NCBI RefSeq assembly: GCF_001039355.2
Contig: NW_019775684.1
Span: 64,001 to 128,000, forward strand
Source of the DNA: Lingula anatina
Lineage: Eukaryota; Brachiopoda; Lingulata; Lingulida; Lingulidae
Direction: 5' to 3'
Length of the DNA stretch: 64,000 nt
The stretch's first letter is position 1. Each line of letters opens with the position of its first letter. The notes beneath the pieces are model-generated. The model was not told the origin of the DNA. It did no database searches and saw nothing but the letters and a program-made list of their open reading frames with translations. Below are positions 14,401 through 29,300 of the stretch, piece by piece. The position numbers and the translations under genes are program-made.

Positions 14401-17400
14401 TTTTCATACTCAATCCAGCACAATATGCATTCTTCCAATACTCCTTCCACCTCATCAACCTTGGCCATGAAGGTTTCCCAATCCTGTTTGAGTTGTTTTG
14501 CCTCATGTTGCAGGTATTCACGGCCTTTAGTGGCACTACACAGGACCACTTTGTCGTTTAGTTCTACTACCGTGTTCACCTTGCTGGCACCATCCTGGGC
14601 TTCTTCTCTGAAGTCCTAGAAGACATTGTAAGCTGTCAGAAACTTTTCCCTTTGTCAAATCTGTTTTATGCTTTTATTTCATTGAATTAAATTCAATACA
14701 CCAACCATTTCTCTTAATGTATCTCTACTGCTTTTAAAAATGTAACATGATAGTCAAACAGGTGTTTTTTGTTTGTTTGTTATTTGTTTTCTTTTTCCTT
14801 GTTTTTGAGTCAAATATGAGAGAAGTTTAACTGTAACATTAACATTATATCAATTGACAAATAAATGACATAATTCAACAATGAGGGACAGAATGTCCAC
14901 AATGAATACTTAGAATGTTGTAAGCCTACTTGTAATTTCTCCAATCTCTTCTCAACATCTTCCTTATTTCCAGAGCAGGTATGCAGCTTATTCAGCTTCT
15001 GTTTCATCATGGCCAGCCAGGTGAGGGTGTCATGGTACCTCTCCCTGTAGGCTTGATGGTCAGACACCTGGGTCTCCAGACTGGTAACAAGCTCCTGAAA
15101 ACCAGATTTCATAAATGTCTTAAATGTCGTTTGAAATATGACACAGAGTGCCTGGCAAAATTATCTGTTCTCTTTGTGAGGAAATGCCCTTTTTAGACTC
15201 AATCAGATTTAAAGATAGAAAATGCTTTTCAAAACAAAAGATATATTATTCCATGCCAAGACATCTCAAAGCCAGCAAAAAGGATCAACATATTGGAACA
15301 GGTCCAATTAAGTTTTCCTGAAAATGCCTTAATCAATTCAGTGGTTAAGTGTGAGAAATAATTATATTCTAGTAAAGAACTTAAAGGACCAGCTCTACCT
15401 TGGAGGCAGACAGCACAGCATCATATTTATTGCAAGTCTGTGTTATCTGACCACTGGTCTTTGGGTCCTGGATGTGGGTCAGTTTGTCCTTTAGTTGGTC
15501 AACTGTGGACTGGTGTGCTTTGACATCCTGCAGAATTATCTGACAAAAAACAATAACATTAAAATGTTATCTAAAATTAATAGAATAAGCAAAATAACTA
15601 TATGATATTCAACAGAACGAAACCTCTAAAATCATCTCTTTCATGTTTCCTTTAAGAGTGAGGGCAAGTCAGCTGATAGATCGTATATAGTATATAGACC
15701 AGTATATAGTTTTCTACAAAATCAAAACAAACTTATATCTAAAATCAAAATATCCAACATCAAGAATCAATATATTTACTTTGCATTTTTCCAGATATGT
15801 CCTTTTTTCTGGAAGATCATTTCTGAAGCCAGTGTCAGCCTTCACTTTCACCTCTGTGTCTTTAAGCCACATCAGGAGTTGCTCATGGACTTTCTGCATG
15901 TCTATCCAATTGGCCACTAGTTTTTCAAGTTTACCTTTACCCTGAAAAAAAATTTTCTTCTCGATTATTAAATTACACATCATTACTTTCAAAATTGCTT
16001 TAAAATATGATGAATACCCTAAATCATTTGCGTTTGGCTTTTATTCCTAAAAAGCTGAAATCTTTTTATCAAATTTGTTTCAAAGTTTCATTTGTTATTA
16101 TACAGATGTATTCCCACCTATATATTGGAAATAATATTTGCGGGACAGAAGCAAGATACCTGAATAACTTCTGTTTTCAACCCTTCATAATTATGTTTCA
16201 AAGTTTCCAGATCTTCCCTTATGGTTTGGCACCCTTGTGCATTAGAGTTAGGCTTGGTTTTCTCTGCTAGATCAATAACACTTCTCAGCATGCTCTGGCC
16301 CTGATCTAAGGATGCTTGCAGATCCTGAATTATAATATATGTATATTCATTCCTTTTTCATCTTCACATGTTACTTGTGCATACATAATTTACATAAAAA
16401 AATTCATATTTTTATTTTCTTTCTTTCTTTCTTTATTTATTTTTGGGCAAATTTATATATATTCATTAAATAATCATTTTACAGGACTTTCAAAATAAAC
16501 CTTTGACACCTACTCTGCAATTATGCAACTTTTCTTCAATATCATGCCTTGACCCTGTGGTGTCTTGAGTGGCCTCCAGGCGACCTCTAGTGAGAGAAAT
16601 CCAGTCTTCACAATCTTGGTAAGCATTTCTATACTGCTCATGATCGGTGAAGTTTGACTCTAGTTTTCTGATAACCTCCTGAAATTGGTAAAATTGTGTC
16701 AAAAGTGAGCATTTATTCAAATAATTTTAATGTAAAATCTGCTAGTCTAAATGGCAAATTTGGTTCTAATGTGTATAGTTTTTACAGATAAATAAATTAT
16801 ATAATATTAATACAGATATCCAGAAGTTCAGGTAGCATTCAAATACTTCACAAATGCTTCAGTATTTGGTTACAAATAAAAGAATAAACAAGAGATATAT
16901 TAATAAATACACAAAAATAAAAAATAAAAACCAGGTGCCGTATATAACAACACACAAACTGTAACCCCATCACTTTTTTTCTCGAAAACCCAGAGTGTAA
17001 TTCCCCTGTACTCACCATGGATGCTGCCAGCACTGTTTGATACCTTGTGGTGAGCTGAGTAATACCATGAGAGATCTTGGCATCTGGGTTGGTCTCCAGC
17101 AGAGCCTGTGCCTTCTGGCTGACACCGTCCAAGTGCAGCTGGTGGGAGACCAGGTCCTGGTGCTGAGACTGGAAAAAATGTGGGTCAAAGTGAGGTTCTG
17201 GACAAAATGGTGTTTTGTTTTGGTAACTTGGTGAGCCTTGTGCTAGTTACTTATTGTTTCATAGTGCATGACCAAATGCAGAAAAAATGAGGAATCTGTG
17301 TAAAATTTGAATCAAAATCACTGGTATACATGAATATATGTCATCAAAATCTATTTTCTCTATAGCAACATGGAAGAGCAACTAACCACTTTTTAACACT

Positions 17401-20400
17401 GTCTACAAATGTATGCTTTCTCAATTTGCTGTTCTCCTTTCCAAGCTGTTGAAAATGAGTTTGAGTCCATACCTGGTATTCATCGAGTTGTGCCTTCTTG
17501 TCCTGTACGGTAGCCTTCAGCTCCAGTTCTTTTCTCAAATGAACATCCATGTCTTTCAGCCAGTCTAAGAACTTCTGTTGGGCCTCCTCGTAAGTGCCCC
17601 ATCTGTCCAAACAGGTCTCCAGACCAGACTGGGCCTTGGTCACTTCTGAACGGTAGTCTTCCAATTCTTGTGTCATGGTGGCCAGATCTTGCTGGATGCG
17701 GTTTTGTCCAGCAGACGACGTGTTGTGCAGGACTGCATCGGCAGCAGATGACACTTTGGAAAGTTTGTCGTTGCCATCTGCTATACTCTTCTCCAGTTCC
17801 TGTTTTAGAGATATGCATTCATATCAGTGACTTATAATTCAATAGCTTTTTGAATGAATCATATTCAATGATATTGTATTTTTTCTATAAACTACAAAAG
17901 TAGTTTCAAAAGTACAAACACAAAAAATGTATATACATTTATACCACTGCATAACTTGCAGTCTAAATATCATAACATATTATTTTTTATTGTTTTTAAA
18001 TTATTTGAATGGGTAGACTAGAACAAAAAATGGTATTTTTTTATCAAATGCAAGTAAAATCATAAGAGAAATAATAACTACATACCTTTATCTTATCTTT
18101 CTTCATCATGACCAGAGATTTCTCCCCATATGCATCAGAACATGCAGACAACCTCTCTTGAGCAGTCCGTAACCATGATGCAAATGCAGAACAAGCCTCG
18201 TGATAGGTCTGGTGGTCATCCACCACCTCCTGAGCTCTCTTCACTGCATTCTACAAAATAAATACAGATAAAATGAGAAAAGAAACAGATCACACTGGTT
18301 GAAAAAAAGTATTTTTTTTAATCAAACTGATTTAAACACTTGAATGAAACTGAAGCTGTAAATGTGGGATTTATCCGGGGTTTTTTTTAATTCAATTCTT
18401 CTTCACGAATTAATTTCTGACCTTTGCTGTGTCAACAAGGGCTTCATATCTGGTCATGATCTGTGTTGCCCGGGACGTCACCTTGCTGCGGGGACTCTTT
18501 TGCCCCAGCTCCTGTGCCTTGGAACTCACAGAGTCCACCATCTGCTCATAAGCTATAATGTCCTGGGTCAAATTCTGGAAAGAACAAAAAATTTTGTACT
18601 GTAAATACTGAAAACTAACAAACAGTCCTTTAATGAAGCATTTATTTCCTTTTAATTGAAAACTAATTTTTTGGGAGGAATAGTTGATACATGAGCCATA
18701 TATATATATTTTTTAAAATACCTTTATCTTTTGAAGGTGTGTCTTCTTTTCACCAATGTCAGAGTTCAGGGCCACATCCTTGACCTTGACCTCATTATCT
18801 GACAGCCATTTTTCTATCTGTCCCAAGCTGTCGTCATAGTCACTCCACTGAAGGAGACAAGACTCCAGTGTCACTTTTGTGTCACTGATGCGGGCCACAA
18901 AAGCATCCCAGTCTCTCTGTAGAGCCCCTAGCTCTCGCCGGATATTTTCTCTTCCATCCACAGAGGTTGTGGTCAGTACCTTGTCCCCCCAGGTGTTGGC
19001 TGTGTGGAGCAGTGAGTGGCCTTCTTCTTTCACAACTGCAAACTCCTGTTAAAATATTTATAAAAATGGGATACACATAAACATTCATTTGTCTTTAGAA
19101 AACTGCAAGTTTGTACCCTTTTCCAATTTTTTTTCAAAAAATATGTACAATCTTATATGAAATAAAAGAAGGAAGGCTATTAATATATAATTGCAAATTA
19201 ACAATGATCAATTCCAGCAACATAACATGAAGGGGATCCTCAGCTTCACCTATTCTCCTACGTAAGAAAGTCCTTGAAAACCCAACTTGAGTTAAAAACC
19301 AATGAAACTAAATGTAAAACTAAATGTAAAGACACAGCCAACACAACATTTACCTGTAGTTTATCAATCTGTGACTGAATGGTGTCCTTGTCTCCAGAAG
19401 TGTCAGCACACGTGTCCAGGTTCTCGGCCACAGATTCCAGCCAGGTGGTGAACTCAGCACGGCACTGCTGGTACTGAACATGTACCTGAACCTGCTGCTC
19501 ATACTTCTTTATCATATCCTACAACAGATCAATGGGTCTAATTAATGGAATCCAGGGACGAGATTGCCATTTAGTGAAAAAGTCTGAGAATATTGTGTGT
19601 GGAGTCCATGGGCTATTTGCATTGATTACAAAAATTATATTTTTGGCTCACTAAAAGTTGGAAATTTAGGGGCATTTTTCTTTTTCTAGGTGCATTTGTC
19701 AAATAATACACATATTTACCTTTGACAGTGCTGTGAGTGTGGCATATCTAGAATTAAGTTGCATGAGTTGAGTGCTGATCCTGGTATCTGTAGTTGACTG
19801 CATTATACTCTGTGCCTTCTCACTCAGGGCATCAAAGACAGGCTGATGTTTCACTATGTCCTCATATTTTGACTGAAATGACAATTATATCATTTAATGT
19901 GCTGTAGAGGTGAAAAAGTCCAATGTTTTCCTAATTTAAGCAGTTTTTGTCTGTAATTCTACTATAAAGTCTTGAAAGATAAAAAGTAATTATATGGTGA
20001 AAAAAGACTTCCATTCTCCTGGATAATGATGATAAAAAACCATGTCTCATAGGTAGAAAACATGTTCATAGTCCGTTTAGAAAAGATTTCCTTCTTTATC
20101 AAAATTATGATAATACATGTTCATTCACTACATGAAACATCCTCAAATGAACATCCAAGTGAAATACCTTTTGTTTTTCTAACTGTATCGTTTTCTCCTC
20201 TAAATTAGCCTTAAAGTCAGTATCTGCCTTCAGTTTGATATCTTGCTCCTTCACCCACTCATTAAGTTGCTCATACTGGTCTATGTAGTCACTCCACCTA
20301 ATACACAGCTCCTCTGAAATTGCCAAAGAAAAAAACATGTAGATTATGAATTTCAATACTAAAGAAATGCTGTCAATTTAATTTAAACTCATGTTTTCTT

Positions 20401-23293
20401 AATAACATCTGATCACTGTTAATGGGTGAGGGATTGATAAGAAAATCAGAAATTTTCTTCTGTTAGTTTTTCTTTGAAGATTTTAAATAATGAAATATCA
20501 TATCAATCCACTTCATATGTAAGTTGTATAGATGCAGTAATGTAAGCAATTAATATTAAACATCAACAATAAATGCATACCTAGATTTAACTGTAGTTCC
20601 TGCGCAGAAGAGAAAGTGGCCTCCACATCCTCCTGCAGTGCAGTGAGCTCTTTCTGGATAATCTGCTGCCCTTTAGAAGATGTGGTGGCAGACGCAGTCT
20701 CAGCTTTCTGGGAAGCAATGTGGACTTTCTCTGCGCCAGCTTCCCTTGAGTCCATAATCTCTTGTAGTTTGTGTGCACTGGATTCTACCCCTGTTCTGTC
20801 CGTGTGAACCCCGCTGCAGACGGCTAGCTTGTCCTTGATGTGGTTCAACCAGTTCACAGCTTCTGTGTGTGCATCTTTATAGTTCTGATGGTCGAGAACT
20901 GATCTCTCACATTTCTTTACTTGCTCCTATGAAAAAATTAAATACATCTCAATTACTAAAATTATTTAGATATCTGTAAGACTAGAATTATTATACTATT
21001 TGTCATTAAAGAAAGGGACTGGCTTCACAAATGAGCTATAGTCCAAAATTAACTAAGATTCAGTTCCAGAAAAATCCATAGCAGTCCACTTAAATTAAGT
21101 AACTACTGGTCTAAAACATTGTAAAACAGACACGATAGGTTGGAATACTACCGTTTAATCTCAGGTCAATGTAGACTAAAATGTTGGTCTTAAAAGTTAA
21201 AACCAAATTTATGGGCTTAAGGTCTTTAATGAAACAGGTCCCACTATACACACCTTTGCACTGGTTGCTAATGCCTCATATCTGGAGACAATCTCTGTGA
21301 CTTTGGATGTCAGCTGATCATCACTGGCATCCTCTCTCAGTGCTTGGGCTTTGGAGTTGAGGCTGTCAATGGCACTGTTTTGACTGTTGATGGTCAACTG
21401 TACTGCCTGTAATTGGACATTAAATTTAATATTGGAAACGTACACTGGAATAAACATAGTGACAGTATTTAGACAAAGAAAGAAATAATAAATTACAACA
21501 TTATTTGTCAGTGAAATAAGTTTTTCAATTTTGTCTAGTGATAGTAATAAAAGTTCCCACCTAAAGGCAGTGAAACATTTCTAAAGAGACTAAATTTGCA
21601 AGTCTTCGTTTTCAAGACCCTTTGATGGAGGATCAATATGTCATGTCTCATAGGTAAAAAACATGTTTAGTCTTTCTAAAAGCAATTTACAACTTTCCTA
21701 TCATTTTTGAACAGGAAAGAATACTTAATGTCTAAAGAGGAATGTTATAATGTTTTCACTGACATACGGTTACATATTTATCACAAGTAATCTCAAAAAT
21801 CCTAATTTTCAAAGTTCATAATTCATAATTAACTATTACTACTTAATTTTAAATCAAATTAATAAATTGAAGGATTGTGCCAATAATAAATTTATTAACT
21901 AAAACACTACTCTACCTTTAATCTCTCTAACTGTGCCCTCTTCTCTGGTAAAGTGCTGCATGGGTCAGATTCAGTCTTCAAAGAAGTCTCCATTTCAGTC
22001 AGCCACTTGAGTAACTGACCAGTGCTGTCATCATACACTGACCACTGTGTCATACAGCTCTCCAGTTTGGTCTTGGCATCATTCACGCTAGCTCCCAAAC
22101 TGTCCCAGTCTTCCTGCAGTGACTGTTGCTCTCTACGCAAGTTGTCCCGTCCTATAGGTGACGTGTTTGGCAAGACAAGCTGTAGAGCATCGGTCACAGC
22201 TTGAATTTTTCGGAAACCTTGGTCCCTGTTGCTTGCCAACTCCTGAGGACAAAAAATTCATTAAATGTTTTTAGAAAATTATTCTTTTTTGGAATACATC
22301 TATACAGTTCTTTGACATCTGATCCATTCAGAGTAGTACTGGTACAAGCTTCATTCAAGACATCACACTTAGATTTCATTTAGGTTTACCAGAACCAGTG
22401 TCGCAAATTATTAAAAGCTTCCCCTTTTACCTTCAATTGTTCCAGTCTCTCCTGAATGGCTTTCTTGTCCCCAGCACCAATACTACACTTGGCCAGCTTC
22501 TCTCTGATAACAGCCTGCCACTTCAGGCAGTTCTCTCTGGCATCTTGATACTGCTGGCAGTCAATGACAAACTGCTCCCAGCGACGTACAGTCTCCTGTA
22601 TTAGAAAACATACAAAATGATGACACAGACACATTGTGTGGTATTCATACCTAAGTCATAGATATTTTAAGTTTTACTTAAACAATAAACCTGTCTCTGG
22701 AAGTTTCCATTGTCACCCAGATGCAGTGGCCACATTCAGCTTGTTATTGTAATGGTCTCTTTAAGGTAAGATTTCCACCATCAACTATAGGCCTTTTCCA
22801 GCTAGATGACTAGATGCTGACTTCTTTTGTTTACTGAAGAGCTTTCTCTCCAGCATTCTTCTCTTTACTGTCTAGCTGCAAAAGGCCTATTACTCTCAGA
22901 GTACTCATTTTTATTTTTAATGTTATTATTATTATTATTATTTTAAAAAAAATTATTATTATTATTATTATTATTATTTTGAATAAAACCTACAATCTAA
23001 CAGAATCTTACCCTGACAGTGATAATGAGAGCCTGATACTTGTGGTTGAGTTGGGAGGCCTGAGTGCTGACCCTGGAGTCTGTGCTCAGCCTGCTCAGTG
23101 TACTGGCACAGTCACAGCAGTTGTCTATCTGTAACTGGTACAGGGACACCTCTTCCTGCCAGCCCTGGGGAGAGAGAACAGAGAATAAGGGGGTAAGATT
23201 CAAAACGATGATAACTGATTACTAGCTGCATCTGATTAGGCCCGACTTAATATTAAGACTGCGATGAATAAAGAATTTGAAGGACAGGAGATG

Positions 23294-23345
<52 letters not shown>

Positions 23346-26300
23346 TGCACTGTTCATATTTTTCCTACTAAAATCAAATTTTGATTTCTCTACATGCGCA
23401 ATACATATCTCCCATACATCATTATTTAGAAGACACTGCAGCATACCTTCAGTTTCTCCAGTTGAGCCGACTTTTCTCTCTGTGTTCCCACCAGTTCTAC
23501 TGTCTTCAATTTCATCTCCATCTCCTTGACCCAGTTAGAGCAGGTGTCATACTTGTCCTCAAATGTCTGCCAATGGCGCAAGCAGTCCTCAAGGTCTGTC
23601 TTTGTCTAGAATGGAAGACAGTGTTATACATTACACTATAGTTTGTAATATGTACTTGCTATACATGCTACACATGTGCGCATGCATGCACACACAGTCA
23701 ACAGGACAAACGTAAAAAAAGTTTACTTTGATGCTGTGTACTAAATACACCCTAATCTGCAAAAAAAGCATGATTATTCTTAACTATATTAAACACATCA
23801 ATGGCTATGAAATCCAGCTATTTTCAGTAATGTAAAGAATGAGACTTTTATGCTTGTTAGAACAGAAAAGACAAATGCCTAACTGTAGTTATCAAAGTAA
23901 CCAAAGCAATGGAAACAATCTCTGAAGAAGCACTTTATTCTTACCTGCTCTAGTTTGGTTACAAAGTTGTCATAGTCAGTCTTCAGCTCCTCTGTGTCTC
24001 TCTTTATAGCTTCTTGACCATGGGTGACAGTGAATGGGATGACCCTCTCAGCATCAGACTGGACTCCAGCCAGTTTGGGGTCTCCCTCCATCTTTAGCAC
24101 CAAGATGTCCTGGAGAAGGTCATTTAAGAAGAAATCATAAACTTGACCAATGACACCCTTTTAAAACACATTTTTTTTTTCATTAAAGAGAAAGCAGATA
24201 TGTTTACCCTCGTAATGTTACTTTACCTGTTTTAGAAAATTGCCAAAACTGGTAACTTTTCCATTTGTACACCTTTGAATTCAAAATTGGGAAGTTTACC
24301 TTTTTTAATGGTAAAATTATCACAAAAAATATTAATTTCAAATGTTTCAAACGGTTGATCATTCTGGCATTCAACATGGCTATTCCACATCATCTTTTAT
24401 GGTCAATCACTTCATGCCAAATGACCAGGAATGCTGAATCACTCCAACTTTAAATAGCACAGCATCCAAGTCAATGTTACCATTCCATACATTTAGTCTA
24501 GCAAGACTCAAACAGCAATACAACTTATAATAACCAGTAATCACGGCAATGCTTTGTTTTATAATGGAATCATGTAGCAAAAATCATACCATTTGAACAA
24601 ATCCAACATAATCTCCAATTAATCAATTATGTGCTAATTCTGACTATAATATGTTTTTTTAAGGGGGACCATAATGCTACACATGAAAATTTTATCTAGG
24701 GAATAAGCCAGCAGGGGTGGGTGGGTGGGTGGGCAGGGATCTTTTTTCTTTACTGACTTTCAGAAACCTATATTCTAAAATAGTCTAATCTACAAAGGAG
24801 TCATGCCACAAAAGAACAATTTAAATTAGGAAAGCGAACTTACATAATTAGTCAAAATTTTGTCAAAAAAGTTGGCTTCTTTTCAAATAAAATTTTACAA
24901 AACTGCTAATTTCATGACTATATCCATGTTTAGATGGCATTTGAAATCATCAGAATTAGCACATGCACCTTACAGTAAATAAGCCATAACCATCCAAGCC
25001 AATACAAGTCAAACTTCCAAACCGAGAAACTTACAAAACGCCGCTGTTTAACCAACATAACAAACAAAGAAATAAAAGAACAAAAGAGAAAAATGTGTTA
25101 GCTCCATGTTGACTAATGCATTATCCTAGGTTCTATTGTAAAATAAAAATGAAAGATACTAAAAGCACTGAAGAAGTTAAAAATACATACATGCAATTGT
25201 TCATGCTGCTTAATAAATAAGGAGGATAAGTAAACTGAATAAATGTACTCAAAATCCTATCTTACATATTTATATTTTTTCTGAAAGATGGATTAAGTTA
25301 AAAGATAAGATAATTTATCTATCCTACACATGCAAGAGTAAAAGTTTGCACAAAATTATGTAAAATAGTAGAGAAAAACATATAAGATTTAGTTACCATA
25401 TGACTAACTTAAAATCTACAGAAACTATGTAAACAACTACAAAGTATCGCACTACTTGATGGAGAAATACCTATGATGTTAACAAAACTATCAACTGAAA
25501 TGTCTAGTTTGTGAGTGTTAATGACCATCTTAAATTTGGACAATATATATTAGAAAGAAAAACTGTGAATATATACTACTTCTTGAGTTTTTCCATTTTA
25601 AAACAATCCAATACATATAAAACACCATACACATAAAATACATTAAAAAATCAACATAGCATCTGATCTTTTACCTGTAGTCTATCCAGTCGACTCTGTA
25701 CGGCATGTTTGTCCCCTGTGACATCATCACACAGAGCCAGCCTCTCTTTCATAGCCTCCAGCCAGTCCAGACAACTGGAGGACGAGTCATAGTACTGCTG
25801 GTGATCAGAAACTATCGTCTCATACTTGTGGACAAGTTCCTGCAATTGTAAAAGATAAAATTACTTCACTGGAAATTCTTTAACAGACACATTACCTTGT
25901 AACTGACTCTGTTTGGCACAGGTACATTGCCGTGACTTTTATCCTCTCCTCCCCTTTTAAAAATTTTGTAGTGCTTAAACCTTCACAGAGAGCTCATTTA
26001 TAAAGTTAACATTTCATATTTCAATAGGATATTTATTCCCATATATTGTGACGATGTATTGTGTTAGTTGAGATTGTTTTATATTGCTACCAGTAGATGT
26101 CTCTATAAGTAAAATATAGTGCGGTGTGCAAGTTTGAATCTATCTTGTGATTGGTGAATTAAAGGTAATACTGTTTATTGTATAATTGGTTCCGATTGGT
26201 ATACCTGTACTAGCTGAACATATATATAAGCTGTGCCTTGAAATAAATCGGTCTCTTGGCTCTTACGCTATTAGAGCTCTTTGCTCTTCTTCTGATGCTA

Positions 26301-29300
26301 CAGCAAGATATTTTTTGTCTTTTCTTATGCTTTTATGTGAATTACACCAGAGTATTGTGTTCTTTGTACCTTCATAAAGCACTCGGCCACAAAGGCATAA
26401 CAATATGATGAAAAAGGTTCCAACTGTGTTTTTATCCACTTAGAACTTTCAGTCAAGTCTGCCTGATAGAACAGGGGATTATAATTGTGTATTTCTAGGA
26501 ATCCATTACCTTGGCTGCCACACATAGCTCTTGGTATCTTGCGGTAAGCTGTGCCATGTGCTGTGTAATATGAGGATCACTGGTGCTGTCACTAAGAGAC
26601 TGGGCCTTATCTCGGACACTGTCCACCACACGTTGGTACGCCTGGATGTCCTGCTGCAAGCTCTGGTGACAAATAGCATGGTCAAGTCAAATGAAAGGGG
26701 CTGGGCTAAAATTATGAGTACCACCAGTGTACACGCTGGTGGTACTAATAAAATCCAAATACTTCAAAGAGGATGAACCATTTATAGTTAAAACTAGATG
26801 ATCAGAATACTTCTCATGTAACCATATGTCTAAATAAGTTATTTTTCTGGCCTATATGACTTAAAAAAGTGCAATATGCAATTATTTATAATTATATCCC
26901 CTCAAAGAAAAGTTTAATAAAGAAAATGAATTACCATCACCTGGTCAACAAAATCTTACACATATACATACCTTGTACGAAATAAGTTGGGATTTCTTTT
27001 CTTCCAGTGTAGACTTGAGCACCAGTTCTGCCTTCACCTTATTCTCCATATCTTGTACCCACAGCTTCAGAGTGGTCACACTATCATCAAATGATGACCA
27101 CTGGACTCGGCTACCATCAAGTCTTCTCTGTGTGGTCACTACCTCGTCGAAAAGTTTCTCAAATCCAGACTTCATGTTACGAATGTCATGGCGGATGGAT
27201 TCTTTCCCGTCAGTAGCAGTGTTTGGGTAAAGCTTCTCTCCTGCTTCGATGGCATGGTTTAATTTGCTGAAGCCAGTTTCTTTTTCCACTTGAAGCTCCT
27301 GTAGGGAATACAATATTCGTATGAAGAATGATAAAATATACACATACAATACCAAATACTTTCAGATATTCTAATATTTTAAAATACATATTAACTGCGA
27401 GGTACACTGCTTTTAATTAAGGCATAAAATACGTAACATTTATGTAATGAGAATGTATAAAAGGTAAAAAGTAAAGGTTGTTATCCTTTCTACACAGATC
27501 AGCTTTACAATTTATGTTTTTTCTTTTTGGATCTTATGAATCCTGAAACAATCTTACCTCCATGGGGGGCAAACAAATGAAAAAGCGGAATATGTGGAGG
27601 TCGGAATTAGCATCCAAACTTCCGCCCCAACCATAACCAGCTCATTACAATATTTAAACTACTGAGACCAAACAGGTAGTATTAAATTACAGAGAGACAT
27701 ACAATGTTATTTCAGGGAAGTACAACAGCCAGATAATTTTTTTGTTTACCTGGATATTGGCTTCCTTTTCTTCTATCTGTTTCCTGGTCCCAGAGACATC
27801 AGAGCACAGCTCCAGTTTGTTCTTGGCAGCCTTCAGCCATGTTCGGTACTCCTCGCACTTCTCATTAAACACCTGGTGGTCCAACACGTTCTGTTCGCAT
27901 TTTTTCACAATCTCCTACGATAATGGAAAGCAACATTGTTGTACATCTGCTGCACGGATATTCTCAACTGAAGCACTATTTTATTTAAAGACAAAGTTAT
28001 TATCTATAATTCTTTAAATACACATGAGGATATAAAAATTAATTACATTATCATGAGTGGAAAATTTCATTTGGTTAGCAGGCCTTGTAGGCATCATTTC
28101 AATGAGCAAGCAATTTCTTTGATAAAGCCTGAAAATGTCGCTCCTTAAAACCAAAATAAACATAAAGATTCTCACTATAAATGCCCAAGCCTTTAACGTG
28201 TATTTGTCAATTTTTCATAAAATATTCACCACGGACACAGATACTATCACTTACCTTCACAGCGGTCAGTAAGGACTGGTATCTGGAGGTCAGTTGAGAG
28301 ACTTGAGTGGTCACTCTGGTCTCAGAAGTGGTTTGCGCTAAAGTTTGAGCATGGTCAGCAAACTCATCAATCTCAGCCTGGTGGGCTCTTATAGTCTGTT
28401 GGTGGACCTAGGAATATTTAATTTGTAAGTTGTCATATAGAAATTAAAAATACAGGCTCACTTTATGAAAAGTAAATTTACCTTGACACCTTAATATCAT
28501 CCAGCTGAATTGAGTATAATGACTGACTGTCAAAATGATAGATTGTATCCTACACTTTTAAAAAATTAACCTCCATTCCAGCGTAGTGAAAAAAATCTTA
28601 AAAGTATCTCCAAAATCCGTTTCATCATTAATCTTAGCTTACAATTCATCAATTTCAAAATTACAAAGCAACCCATGCTCCCATATAAGCTGGCACATAC
28701 AACATAAAGCCATTCCATTCTCCGCATCTTTATGCCAAGACATTCCCGAGTCATTAAAAAATTCTTTTAGGATCAATTTTTGATACTTAAGCAATTTAAG
28801 AATAGAAATCACAATATTTTCAGAGTATATAAATCATGAATAACATATTGGGGGTGTACATAAAACACTTGTACGGTTGTAAATAATCTGCTAGAAAATA
28901 AAGCATTTTTATAATATAACATAATCTGCAATTTTTATAATATAACATAATCTGCTATCAAGTGGATAGAGGGTAAGGGGATAGACCCTGGGTACAAAAG
29001 AATTTGAAAGGTGGTTGACTACATTTGCTAAAAAATTGTACATGAACTTAAAGCAGCCCCTGCACCAATGAAAAACAATTTTTGTGTTAAAAGACAAAAA
29101 GCGCATTTGCATCACAACACACAAGCTATTGTGGGTACTATAAACAATTTGCAGCAAATAATAAGAAACATATACTTTCACGTGCACAAATAATTAACTT
29201 CCTGATAAGGTGCACACCTATCCCAACTAACTGGTTAAACAATGAAAGCAGGATTTCTAAAACCTGTAAAATGTGTACACCACTTAAAGGAAAAGCAAGA

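Noticed and set aside
14307-14619. Plus-strand ORFs over exon 82 and similar ORFs over other exons
   Set aside because: Antisense shadows of the nesprin exons; their lengths follow the exon boundaries of the minus strand.
28909-29187. 92-codon minus-strand ORF in the intron between exons 56 and 57
   Set aside because: AT-rich, low-complexity hydrophobic translation overlapping a small tandem duplication; no splice support.
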